Source of the DNA: Phycisphaerae bacterium
GTDB lineage: Bacteria; Planctomycetota; Phycisphaerae; Sedimentisphaerales; Anaerobacaceae
Length of the DNA: 64,000 nucleotides
Assembly (NCBI GenBank): GCA_017993835.1
Contig: JAGOLX010000002.1
Coordinates: 1-64,000 of the forward strand
Direction of reading: 5' to 3'
Shown here: positions 8,985-16,994 of the stretch, piece after piece
Layout: the number at the start of each line of letters is the position of its first letter
Position numbering within the stretch: position 1 is the stretch's first letter
Translations under genes and position numbers: made by a program
The notes under the pieces: model-generated
The model's input: the letters and a program-made list of their open reading frames with translations, nothing else
What the model was told of the DNA's origin: nothing
Database searches by the model: none

Positions 8985-9201
8985 CGACCTTCGGGCCGGA
9001 TATGACTTGAGCAGGCTCCTGCGAACGGGCGTGCAGGGCAAGTACGCCGAGCGGTTCCGCGAGGGAACCAATCTCGTTCTCCTGGCTCCGGATGTGGCCA
9101 ATGCCTTCCCAACCGCCGAGTCAGTCAACGAGGCCCTCCGCCTGGTCCTCCAATTGACCGAACTCCGCTCCAGGAAGCAGAAGTCCTCCCGCCAACGCTG
9201 A
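8953..9201 (+). CDS. putative antitoxin partner of BrnT
   Basis: 82 residues from the ATG at 8953 (MKKKSNGGQSDDLRAGYDL). The protein has a basic N-terminus, a YDLSRLLRTGVQGKYAERF segment, then LVLLAPDVANAFPTAESVNE and a leucine-rich end. The VNEALR ending resembles the C-terminal ribbon or helix found in small antitoxins encoded after BrnT or beside PIN toxins. It overlaps the brnT stop. No experimentally known family name comes to mind. Confidence 0.65.
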   Translation: MKKKSNGGQSDDLRAGYDLSRLLRTGVQGKYAERFREGTNLVLLAPDVANAFPTAESVNEALRLVLQLTELRSRKQKSSRQR

Positions 9202-9247
9202 GACTCGCCAGAACGGGCAGATGCCGGAAATCGTAAACCTGCGCGTA

Positions 9248-9319
9248 TCGGGACCACGGAAGTGGATGCTGTCGTGCGTCGTGATATGTGTTGGAGATTA
9301 GGATAGGGACCGACCCTGG
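9248..9319 (+). repeat. 72-nt direct repeat, right copy
   Basis: Second copy of the repeat at 8439-8510 (81 % identical, ungapped). Its end abuts GGGGAG, the apparent ribosome binding site of the next gene. Confidence 0.8.
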
Positions 9320-9330
9320 GGAGTGCGCAA

Positions 9331-10278
9331 GTGATGATCAGAAGGCAAGATCTGTGGCTGAAACAGTATCACTCACGGCGCTACATGGAACATTTGACAG
9401 ATACGGAACTTGAGGATCGGTTCAGGGATATCTTCGTCAACTTCCTATCTCTGACGACTGATGCGAAAATAGGTCTGGTTGGACTATCTGAAGGAGGTGC
9501 ACGTTGGGGCGAGCTCTTCTCGCATGTAATGGAAGAATATGCTCTTCGGTGTCAATCCATTCCCCGGCTTGACATGCGAGAAGGATTCGCGAGCAGAATA
9601 GGCGTTCCCGATCCGAGGTCGCCATTGGCTGAGAAAGCTGCTGCCGCGGTGAGGGAGAAGAACCTTCACGCTGGATCTTATCTTGTGAAATACGGCAAGC
9701 GTTCATTTCTTCAGTCTGCAGTAGAATCTGGGAGAATCCGCATATCACCTGCGTCATCCTACACAGATGCTTCTCTCAACCACGCTGTGCGAGACAATGA
9801 GCTCGAGTTCACGATCACTCCCAATCCGCGAGAGGCCACGTTGCATATATTCAGCGGTAAGGATGGACACTATAAGGGTTCAGGGAAGCCTCGCCGGCTT
9901 AGCATGACCACGCGGTCAAAGACCGATTATTACGTCTATTGCCTATCCTCGTCGCTGTCGCCGCGTCTCTTTCTGGACTTTGAGGCAGATGCGTGCCTTG
10001 TCATTGCAGATCCGGATGATTTCGTTGAAAGAGTCCTGTGTGGACTGGAGGCTCAGTGTCCTGACTGGTCAGGAGTGGGCATGGCGGTCTCATACATTGA
10101 TCCGCTTCTATGTGAACGCCGAGATATCGATGTGTTTAACAGCAAGCATTTTCGCTATTCCTATCAGAAGGAGTTTCGATTGACGTGGGTGCCTGAGACC
10201 CCGGCGACGAGTATCGACCATGTCTCTCTTGAGATCGGTTCCTTGAAGGATTCATGTCTCTTGATCTCCCTTGGGTAG
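9331..10278 (+). CDS. hypothetical protein, possibly DUF2971-like
   Basis: 315 residues. Its base composition is visibly lower in GC than its neighbours, which suggests transfer. The segment LVKYGKRSFLQSAVESGRIR (near 119-138) followed by ISPASSYTDASLNHAVRDNE recalls the start of DUF2971 proteins (a KY-motif, then a surface sentence with SFNDP-like spacing), and the later DYYVYCLSSSLSPRLFLDFE recalls their CFS segment, but the match is weak. DUF2971 proteins often sit in defence islands. GTG at 9331 and ATG at 9334 are equally possible starts after GGGGAG. No catalytic residues can be named. Confidence 0.5.
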   Translation: MMIRRQDLWLKQYHSRRYMEHLTDTELEDRFRDIFVNFLSLTTDAKIGLVGLSEGGARWGELFSHVMEEYALRCQSIPRLDMREGFASRIGVPDPRSPLAEKAAAAVREKNLHAGSYLVKYGKRSFLQSAVESGRIRISPASSYTDASLNHAVRDNELEFTITPNPREATLHIFSGKDGHYKGSGKPRRLSMTTRSKTDYYVYCLSSSLSPRLFLDFEADACLVIADPDDFVERVLCGLEAQCPDWSGVGMAVSYIDPLLCERRDIDVFNSKHFRYSYQKEFRLTWVPETPATSIDHVSLEIGSLKDSCLLISLG

Positions 10279-10332
10279 CATTCGGGCTGGCATATACAGG
10301 GGGAATACACTCTCTGCACGCAGCGATGCTCC

Positions 10333-10686
10333 TCAGCACATCAGCATTCGCATGGGCTGGAGGGTTCGGTCGAAGGGGTTGAAGACCAGTCCGAGGATCT
10401 CGAGGGTGACTACGCCGAGCAGGGCGTGATCGCCATTTTCGCCCAGCACGACCGGCGTGTGGGCTTCCCCCTGGGGGAGTTTCAGGTAGGCTTCGGAGAT
10501 GGATCTTTCAATCCGTGTCCCGTCGGCCAGTGTGAAAGTCATCTTGCGTTTGGGCTTCAGGCCTACCGCCTGCCAGACCTCCTTGGGCAGTACGGAATAC
10601 GTTGCGCCGCTATCGACGAGGAACTTGACCTCGGCCCGCTTGCCCTTCGGCCCTTTCACCTGCCCCTGGATGTACGTAATGCCCAT
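10333..10686 (-). CDS. retropepsin-like aspartic protease (clan AA)
   Basis: 117 residues from the ATG at 10686 (MGITYIQGQV), preceded by GCAGGGTGG; the longer open frame upstream is not protein-like. The active-site motif is FLVDSGATYSVLP near residues 27-39, with hydrophobic-hydrophobic-Gly in HALLGVVTLEILGL near 85-98, the two hallmarks of single-domain retroviral-type aspartic proteases that act as homodimers. Bacterial stand-alone members of this family have no settled substrate. It is divergently arranged with the downstream ParE-type pair. Confidence 0.85.
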   Translation of the reverse strand: MGITYIQGQVKGPKGKRAEVKFLVDSGATYSVLPKEVWQAVGLKPKRKMTFTLADGTRIERSISEAYLKLPQGEAHTPVVLGENGDHALLGVVTLEILGLVFNPFDRTLQPMRMLMC

Positions 10687-10878
10687 AGTCGCCACCCTGC
10701 CTTTCGCTGCTGCGTCCTTATCATAGCGAATCTGTGCAGCCAACACAAGCCCGCTGAGCGGCATCGGCTTGTGGTTCTCGGCAAGTGCGCAGCAGATTTC
10801 GCCGCAGACAGCGGTTGGCGGAGAGGCCGCGAAATGGTATACTGCACAATGGTAAAGACGTAGTGGAGCACGAAACCG

Positions 10879-11061
10879 ATGACGGCAAAAGAGAGAATCA
10901 GGGAACTGTTGGACGCGCAGCCGGACGATGCATCCTACGACGAGATCCTGCGGGAACTGGCATTTGAACGCATGGTTGACCGGGGAATGGCGGATGTTCG
11001 CCAAGGCCGTGTGATCTCCAACGAGGAAATGGGCAAGCGAATCCGCCGATGGCAGAGCTGA
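10879..11061 (+). CDS. antitoxin of a ParE/RelE-type pair
   Basis: 60 residues, mostly helical and acidic (MTAKERIRELLDAQPDDAS then YDEILRELAFERMVDRG). It looks like the short antitoxins encoded before RelE/ParE toxins. GGAG lies before the ATG at Shine-Dalgarno distance. Its last 13 nt overlap the toxin gene, pointing to translational coupling. No ribbon-helix-helix signature is certain. Confidence 0.75.
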   Translation: MTAKERIRELLDAQPDDASYDEILRELAFERMVDRGMADVRQGRVISNEEMGKRIRRWQS

Positions 11062-11342
11062 GATGGACCGAAGAAGCCGCGTCCTGGATGGAGGACATCT
11101 ACCTGTACATCGCGCAAGATGATCCCCAGGCGGCCTCTCGCGTTGTCAATTCCATCTACGAGAAGGCCCAAATGCTGGGCCGGTTTCCCCGGATGGGTCA
11201 CGTATATCGGTGCGAAGTGGAGGGCGAGATACGAATCCTCACGTATGGGCATTATCGCATCGCCTATCTCATCCGTAACGAGGACCTGATCGAGATCCTC
11301 GGCATCTTCCATACTGCGTTGGACATCGACCGCTACCTGTGA
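11049..11342 (+). CDS. ParE/RelE family toxin
   Basis: 97 residues, the standard size. The family pattern is clear: LRWTEEAASWMEDIYLYIAQ at the start, AASRVVNSIYEKAQML, FPRMGHVYRCEVEGEIRIL and the end GHYRIAYLIRNEDLIEILGI. Members inhibit gyrase (ParE) or cut mRNA (RelE); which applies here is not visible. Encoded directly after and overlapping its antitoxin. Confidence 0.9.
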   Translation: MAELRWTEEAASWMEDIYLYIAQDDPQAASRVVNSIYEKAQMLGRFPRMGHVYRCEVEGEIRILTYGHYRIAYLIRNEDLIEILGIFHTALDIDRYL

Positions 11343-11456
11343 CCACCGTGGCGCAGTCGGTTTTGATTTGACCGGACGGGGACCATTGGCTTAGACTCTG
11401 GGCGTTCGAACTTCTGTTCAAGCAGCCAGTTGATGGAGTCTGTGAGGAGAAACGTC

Positions 11457-12794
11457 ATGGTCCCACACAGGAACGCTACACGCCGCAACTTCCTCAAGTC
11501 CTCTGTCGGCGCCGCCCTGGGCGTCGTCGGGTTCCCCTATGTCGTTCGCTCGACCGCGTTGGGCGGGTCGGGGGCCGTCGCGCCGAGCGAGCGGATCACC
11601 CTGGGCTGCGTCGGGACCGGGCCGCAGGGCACCTACGTGATGCGGAACTTCATGGCACAGAACGACTGCAGGGTAGTGGCGATCTGCGACCTCAAGGCCC
11701 CCGTTCGCGAGGCGACGAAGAAGCTCATCGACGAGCACTACAAGAGCAACGACTGCGCGACGTACACGGACTTCCGCGAGCTGATCGCCCGCAAGGACAT
11801 CGACGTGGTCTCCGTTGCGACGTGCGATCATTGGCACGTGTTGGTGGCGCTGGAGGCGGCGCGGGCGGGCAAGGCGGTCTACGTCGAGAAGCCGCTGGGC
11901 CTGAGCCTGGCGGAGGACCAGGCGCTTCGTGCGACCTGCCACCGGTACGGCACGATCTTCCAGTTCGGGACGCAGCAGCGGTCCAGCCGGGACTTTCGCT
12001 TCGCGTGCGAGCTGGTTCGCAACGGGCGGATCGGCAAGCTCCAGACGATCAATGTCTGGAGTCCCGGCAGCTCTGCCGGCGGGCCCAGGAACGTGGTCAC
12101 GCCGCCCGACTGGATCGACTACGACATGTGGCTCGGGCCCGCTCCCCACCACGCCTACACGCCCAGCCGTGAGTCGAATCAATGGTGGTGGTTCATCTCG
12201 GACTACGCGCTGGGCTTCATCGCCGGCTGGGGCGTCCACCCGCTCGATATCGCCCTCTGGGGCGGCGGGGACAAGGTCCTGTGCCCGTTGACTATCGAGG
12301 GCAAGGGCGTCTGGCCGACCCCCGACGGGGTCTGTGACACCGCGATGAACTGGGACCTCGCGCTCCAGTACGACAGCGGCGTGACGATGCGCTACACCGG
12401 CGATCCTTATCCCGAGGAGTGGAAGCAGCGCTACGGCCGGACCACCAGTCACGGCACCGCTTTCGAAGGCAGCGACGGCTGGGTCCACGTGGACCGCGAG
12501 GGCATCAACGCGCATCCGAAGGAGCTGCTGGCGACCGAGTGGGGCCCGAACGACCTGCGTCTCTATGAGAGCACCAACCACGCCCGCAACCTGCTGGACT
12601 GTGTCCGCAGCCGCAAGGAGACGATCTGCCCGATCGATGCCGCAGTGCAGGCGGATACGCTCTGCCACATCAGCGACATCGGGATCCGCCTGGAGCAGAA
12701 GCTCCGCTGGGACTGGGCGAAGGAACGATTTGTGAACAACGACGCCGCCAGCCGCCGGCTCGCGCGGTCGATGCGGAGTCCCTGGCATCTGTAG
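11457..12794 (+). CDS. Tat-exported Gfo/Idh/MocA family oxidoreductase
   Basis: 445 residues from the ATG at 11457, which has GAGGAG 9 nt before it. A twin-arginine signal is at the N-terminus (TRRNFLKSSVGAALGVVGF). The mature protein has the dinucleotide-binding GCVGTGPQGTYVMRNF near 51-66 and the EKP motif in GKAVYVEKPLGL typical of the family, then the C-terminal alpha/beta domain. Such secreted planctomycete members oxidise or process glycosides with a tightly bound cofactor. It leads an operon with a DUF1080-ThuA protein and a Tat-exported barrel protein, pointing to breakdown of a sugar or glycoside through a keto intermediate; the substrate is unknown. Confidence 0.9.
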   Translation: MVPHRNATRRNFLKSSVGAALGVVGFPYVVRSTALGGSGAVAPSERITLGCVGTGPQGTYVMRNFMAQNDCRVVAICDLKAPVREATKKLIDEHYKSNDCATYTDFRELIARKDIDVVSVATCDHWHVLVALEAARAGKAVYVEKPLGLSLAEDQALRATCHRYGTIFQFGTQQRSSRDFRFACELVRNGRIGKLQTINVWSPGSSAGGPRNVVTPPDWIDYDMWLGPAPHHAYTPSRESNQWWWFISDYALGFIAGWGVHPLDIALWGGGDKVLCPLTIEGKGVWPTPDGVCDTAMNWDLALQYDSGVTMRYTGDPYPEEWKQRYGRTTSHGTAFEGSDGWVHVDREGINAHPKELLATEWGPNDLRLYESTNHARNLLDCVRSRKETICPIDAAVQADTLCHISDIGIRLEQKLRWDWAKERFVNNDAASRRLARSMRSPWHL

Positions 12795-12815
12795 GGTGCG
12801 TATCACGCACCGTTT
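12795..12815 (+). terminator. hairpin followed by T-run between operon genes
   Basis: GGTGCGT (12795-12801), a 3-nt loop and ACGCACC (12805-12811) followed by GTTTT, directly after the stop codon of the oxidoreductase gene. May attenuate read-through into the DUF1080 gene. Confidence 0.4.
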
Positions 12816-12838
12816 TGGATTGAGAAGGAGAAGACAGT

Positions 12839-14140
12839 ATGTTGAAGAAGATCGCGATTGGGCTTCTTGCCTGTGTGACGTTCGGCGTGTGCAGCGCCGC
12901 AGAGAGCCCCGCTCCGGACGGATGGATCTCCCTGTTCAACGGCCAGAACCTCGACGGCTGGAAGGCCAGCGAGCGCGAGGGGACATTCACCGTCAAGGAC
13001 GGCGAACTGGTCGTGAACGGCGCCCGCAGCCACCTGTTCTACGCCGGCCCCGTGAACCGGGCCAACTTCCGGAACTTCGAGTTTACCGCCGATGTCAAGA
13101 CGACCAAGGGGTCCAACTCGGGCCTTTACTTCCACACGGTCTATCAGCAGGACGGCTGGCCGACCAAGGGCTTCGAATGCCAGGTGAACTCGACGCACAG
13201 CGACCGGAAGAAGACCGGCGGGCTCTACAACGTCCAGGACGTAATGGACAACGCCCCCTCGAAGGACGACCAGTGGTTCAACTACCACGTCAAGGTCGAG
13301 GGCAAGCACGTCGTCGTCAAGATCGACGGCAAGGTCACGGCCGATTGGACGCAGAAAGACGACTGGGTGCCGCCGCGAGATGCGCCGGGCCGCAAGATCG
13401 ACCAGGGCACGTTCGCCATCCAGGGCCACGATCCCAAGAGCCTCGTGTGCTTCAAGAACATCAAGGTCCGCCCGCTGGACCCGATCAAGGTCGTCGTTGT
13501 CACCGGCGGGCACGACTTCGAGCACGATCCCTTCCTGGCGGTCTTCCAGGGCCATCCCGACATCCAGTTCGTCGAGGCCGCCCAGAAGGACCATAGCGAG
13601 ATCTTCGAGGACATCAGCCACTGGGATTACGACGTGGTCGTTCTGTACAACATGACGCAGAACATCTCCGAGAAGCGCCAGGCGAATTTCAAGGCCCTGC
13701 TCGCCCAGGGCGTGGGTCTGGTGGGTATGCACCATGCCGAGGGCGCGTTTCCGGACTGGGAGGAATATCGCAAGATCACCGGGGTCAAGTATCCGCTCAA
13801 GCCGCAGGAGATCGACGGCGTCCACTTCGAGACCGCCACGTACCAGCACGACATGGACATGAACATCAAGGTCGTCGACCGCGAGCACCCGATCACGAAG
13901 GGTCTGAGCGATTTCACAATCCACGATGAGACCTACAAGGGCGCCTGGTTCGCCAAGGACAACCACGTCCTGCTGACGACCAACCACCCGAAGAACGATC
14001 TGACCGTTTGCTGGGTGCGCCCGACCGGCGCCAATCGCGTCGTGTTCCTCCAACTCGGTCACGACGGCAAGGCCTACGCCAATCCGAACTTCCGCCAACT
14101 CGTCGCCCGCTCGATCCGCTGGTCCATCGGTCGGCTGTAA
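12839..14140 (+). CDS. secreted DUF1080 (3-keto-disaccharide hydrolase) and ThuA two-domain protein
   Basis: 433 residues with a signal peptide (MLKKIAIGLLACVTFGVCSA). Residues 27-205 are a DUF1080 / 3-keto-disaccharide hydrolase domain: WISLFNGQNLDGWK, then SNSGLYFHT, GFECQVNSTH and a closing FKNIKVRPL. Residues 213-433 are a ThuA-like glutamine-amidotransferase-fold domain with VVVVTGGHDFEHDPF, GLVGMHHAEGAF and RVVFLQLGHDGKAYANPNFR. Both domains occur in planctomycete sugar catabolism, where ThuA-type proteins act with 3-keto-glycosides. GAGAAGGAGAAG precedes the start. The fusion places two steps of the same pathway in one exported polypeptide. Confidence 0.9.
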   Translation: MLKKIAIGLLACVTFGVCSAAESPAPDGWISLFNGQNLDGWKASEREGTFTVKDGELVVNGARSHLFYAGPVNRANFRNFEFTADVKTTKGSNSGLYFHTVYQQDGWPTKGFECQVNSTHSDRKKTGGLYNVQDVMDNAPSKDDQWFNYHVKVEGKHVVVKIDGKVTADWTQKDDWVPPRDAPGRKIDQGTFAIQGHDPKSLVCFKNIKVRPLDPIKVVVVTGGHDFEHDPFLAVFQGHPDIQFVEAAQKDHSEIFEDISHWDYDVVVLYNMTQNISEKRQANFKALLAQGVGLVGMHHAEGAFPDWEEYRKITGVKYPLKPQEIDGVHFETATYQHDMDMNIKVVDREHPITKGLSDFTIHDETYKGAWFAKDNHVLLTTNHPKNDLTVCWVRPTGANRVVFLQLGHDGKAYANPNFRQLVARSIRWSIGRL

Positions 14141-14186
14141 TCTGAAATCTGATATCCGAGAAGGCTCGAATAGCAAGGAGAATCGC

Positions 14187-15167
14187 ATGTCGTCACAGGT
14201 GAATCGTCGCAGTTTCATGAAGCAGTCGCTGGTTGCCTCGGCAGGCAGCGTGCTCGCGGTCAGCGCGGGCCGGGGCGCGCAGGTCGGCAAGCTCGATATC
14301 AAGGTCGAGCCGGGCTCGAAGGGGACCATGCCCGTCGGCAAGATCGGCGATATGGAGGTCAGCCGGATGCTGCTGGGCGGCAATCTCCTGACCCACTATA
14401 CGCACAGCCGCGACCTCAAGTACGTCTACAACCTCTGTGCCCACTACAACACCGAGGAGAAGATCCACGAGACGATGGCCCTGGCGGAAGCGTATGGCAT
14501 CAACACGCTGTCCATCCACAACCCGCCGGGGATCGTGTCGATGCTCAAGCGATACCGCCAGCGCTACAAGGGCAAGATGCAGTGGATCATCTGCCCCATT
14601 GCGGAACTCACGGACGACATGAAGGCCTATCGTGACATGGCGAAGGAACTGGTCGATGAGGGCACCGAAGCCCTCTACCTCTGGGGCGTCCGCTCCGACC
14701 CGCTCTGTGCCCAGGGGAAGATGGACCTGGTCCGCAAGGCGGTCGAGATCGGCAAGGACCTGGGCGTCCCCTCCGGCGTCGGCTGCCACGACCTGAACGC
14801 GGTCGTCCAGTGCGAGAAGCACAACATCCCGGCCGACTTCTACATCAAGACGTTCCACCACCACAACTACCCGAGCGCCCCGAAGCCCAATGAGCTCAAG
14901 GGCGCGTACAACGAGGTCCCGGGGTACTGGTGCCGCGACCCGCAGGAGACCATCGAGGTGATGAAGAAGGTGACGAAGCCCTGGATCGCGTTCAAGGTGA
15001 TGGCGGCCGGGGCGATCCCGCCGAATGATGCGTTCAAATACGTCTTCGAGAACGGCGCGGACCACACGCTGGCCGGCATGTTCGACTTCGAGATCGCCGA
15101 GGACGCCAAGATCCTCAGCGACACGCTGAGCAACCTGAAGAACCGAGCCCGCCCCTGGCGAAGCTGA
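14187..15167 (+). CDS. Tat-exported TIM-barrel protein, aldo/keto reductase-like
   Basis: 326 residues with a twin-arginine signal (NRRSFMKQSLVASAGSVLAV). The mature part has MEVSRMLLGGNLL near the start and repeated beta-alpha segments such as MQWIICPIAELTDD, GTEALYLWGVRSD and PWIAFKVMAAGAI, consistent with an aldo/keto reductase-like or related TIM barrel. The nucleotide-binding end of true aldo/keto reductases is not obvious, so a lyase or isomerase role is equally possible. AAGGAG precedes the start; it is the third gene of the sugar-processing operon. Confidence 0.75.
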   Translation: MSSQVNRRSFMKQSLVASAGSVLAVSAGRGAQVGKLDIKVEPGSKGTMPVGKIGDMEVSRMLLGGNLLTHYTHSRDLKYVYNLCAHYNTEEKIHETMALAEAYGINTLSIHNPPGIVSMLKRYRQRYKGKMQWIICPIAELTDDMKAYRDMAKELVDEGTEALYLWGVRSDPLCAQGKMDLVRKAVEIGKDLGVPSGVGCHDLNAVVQCEKHNIPADFYIKTFHHHNYPSAPKPNELKGAYNEVPGYWCRDPQETIEVMKKVTKPWIAFKVMAAGAIPPNDAFKYVFENGADHTLAGMFDFEIAEDAKILSDTLSNLKNRARPWRS

Positions 15168-15196
15168 TCGCCGCCGGTGGAAGACAAGAAGCCGCA

Positions 15197-15251
15197 GAGG
15201 GCACAGAGAACACAGAGGCAGAACTCCGATTGCCCTCTTCTCTGTGCCCTC
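15197..15251. repeat. 14-bp perfect inverted repeat of a dispersed CACAGAG element, possible bidirectional terminator
   Basis: Arms 15197-15210 and 15238-15251 are exactly complementary, with a 27-nt loop. It lies between the convergent ends of the sugar operon (stop 15167) and the tcmP gene (stop 15366). Confidence 0.7.
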
Positions 15252-15365
15252 GATTTCTTACGTGCTCCCGCGCGTTCCCCCGGAAGATCGAATGAGGACT
15301 GTCGCGTTTGTCGCCCTGCGGGGTACCAGCGGAGGGGGTTCGGCGCCCTGGCGGCGTTTCGCTCG

Positions 15366-16175
15366 TTAAAAGAGCCTGCGCTGGTTGTCCGATTCCTTGA
15401 TGGAGACACCCTGCCACAGCTTCGCCGCCAGCTTGTTTCGGGAGCAGAAGATAAGGATGTATAGCGGATGACCTTTCATGCTTATCCTCTGGTACTCGAA
15501 CTCGCAGTAGCCAAGCGAGCGAATCTGATCGACGTACAAGTTTCGCAGGACTTCCGCACGACGGTCTGTCGGCGCAGCGTCGAGCAGTGATCTCCAATCT
15601 GCTCCCGGCCCCAGACAACGGTCGAGGTTGGAATCTGGATCGCGTAGGTAGTATTCGTCCCAATTCCTCAACGCGTCGATTCGATCTGGGAAGAAGATGA
15701 CCAAGTCTGCTCGGATATCCGAGAGCGTCCGTAGAGTCTCGAACTCCAGGTGGAGGCCATACGGATCCAGGAACGCCAGCGACAGAGAGCCTTTGGGTAT
15801 CTCTTGCACGATTTGGTCTATGCATTTGTTCGCGTCCTCGTGAAGTATTTGAGAGTTCGCTCGCACCCCGGAGACGCGCGACACGAGCGCTTCGTACTTG
15901 CGATTCTCCTTTTCGCAGAGGTGGAGTCTGGAGAACGGGAAACGGGTTTGCGCGGCAAGCATCGGCGAGCCCCACTCCAGTTCGTGCGAGTCCTTCAACC
16001 GTTCAATGCCGGCGCCTGCGAACAGATCGATATAGTGGAGGGCGCCCCACTTCTCACGCATCGATGTGGTGAACGCGTCCATGTAGCGTTTGAGATAATA
16101 GTGCTTGTCGCTCGACCATTGACCGACGGTAGGGATACATAAGCCATCATCGACAGGCTGCGGCAACTCCGTCAT
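15366..16175 (-). CDS. tcmP: three-Cys-motif partner protein TcmP
   Basis: 269 residues from the ATG at 16175 ([13 protein letters not shown]). Family features are the start [18 protein letters not shown], the motif [16 protein letters not shown] and [18 protein letters not shown]; the fold resembles a nucleotide-dependent methyltransferase. TcmP is named for its constant neighbour, the DUF5131/Gp37-Gp68 protein, which is present here and overlaps it by 29 nt. The biochemical role of the pair is unknown, and it often travels in genomic islands. Confidence 0.9.
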   Translation of the reverse strand: MTELPQPVDDGLCIPTVGQWSSDKHYYLKRYMDAFTTSMREKWGALHYIDLFAGAGIERLKDSHELEWGSPMLAAQTRFPFSRLHLCEKENRKYEALVSRVSGVRANSQILHEDANKCIDQIVQEIPKGSLSLAFLDPYGLHLEFETLRTLSDIRADLVIFFPDRIDALRNWDEYYLRDPDSNLDRCLGPGADWRSLLDAAPTDRRAEVLRNLYVDQIRSLGYCEFEYQRISMKGHPLYILIFCSRNKLAAKLWQGVSIKESDNQRRLF

Positions 16176-16905
16176 AGTCCGATTCCCTCCGCACAACAGG
16201 TTGCGGTCTCTCGTCCCACGTTCTGTCATCCAGAATGCGGCCCGCAGCCTTCTTGTTAATGCCGCCCCACTGTTTGAAGAAGAACGGGATGCTCTCTGCA
16301 ACACACTGATCGCGTATATCAGCAGCCCACTCCGGGCGCATAGGACGTGCACCAGGGCCCGACTCACCACCGACGATTACCCAGTTGATGCCGTCCAGAT
16401 CGATGTTGGGGATGGGCTCCAGAAGCGGCTCAATGGACATGAATTTCACGTTTGCGTTCGTCTGTCGGAGGTGCTCGATTCGGAAGGTATAGTTGCTGTT
16501 CTCGATGGTCACCCCCATCCAGACATTATCCGGCCACGGAAGCTTGGGGCTCAGCCGAGCGAGTCTCTCGGAGCGTTTTGTCAGAACTTGGAAGTGGTGC
16601 TGTGGCGCCTGCTCCATCACGGCAAAGACCTTCCGGATGAACTCGAAAGGGACATCCTCGTGGAACAGATCGCTCATCGAATTCACGAAGATCATTCGTG
16701 GCTGCCGCCAGTGGAGAGGTACTTCGAGCATGTGCGCGTGTGTCGTGAGTTTGAAACCGTTGCGATAGTTCAACTGGCCCATGGCCTGAAGTCGCCGGGC
16801 CATGCGCTCCGCGTAGCAGTGTCGGCATCCCTCACTGATCTTCGTGCAGCCGGTCACCGGGTTCCACGTGCATTCGGTCCACTCGATTTTCGAATTCGCT
16901 GCCAT
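16147..16905 (-). CDS. DUF5131 (phage Gp37/Gp68 family) protein with three-Cys motif
   Basis: 252 residues. The N-terminus has the family signature [20 protein letters not shown] followed by [15 protein letters not shown]; the three cysteines in C-x6-C-x2-C order suggest a radical-SAM-like iron-sulphur site. Later segments [41 protein letters not shown] and [14 protein letters not shown] all match the family. First found in phages. Encoded just upstream of and overlapping tcmP. AGGCAGG precedes the ATG. Confidence 0.92.
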   Translation of the reverse strand: MAANSKIEWTECTWNPVTGCTKISEGCRHCYAERMARRLQAMGQLNYRNGFKLTTHAHMLEVPLHWRQPRMIFVNSMSDLFHEDVPFEFIRKVFAVMEQAPQHHFQVLTKRSERLARLSPKLPWPDNVWMGVTIENSNYTFRIEHLRQTNANVKFMSIEPLLEPIPNIDLDGINWVIVGGESGPGARPMRPEWAADIRDQCVAESIPFFFKQWGGINKKAAGRILDDRTWDERPQPVVRRESDYDGVAAACR

Positions 16906-16994
16906 CGGCCTGCCTTTCTTCGTCTGGCCGCATTATAGGGGACCGCTGGCTGCGGGGTCAATCACCGCCTGCCTGCTTTGCTCGGTGCAGGCTG

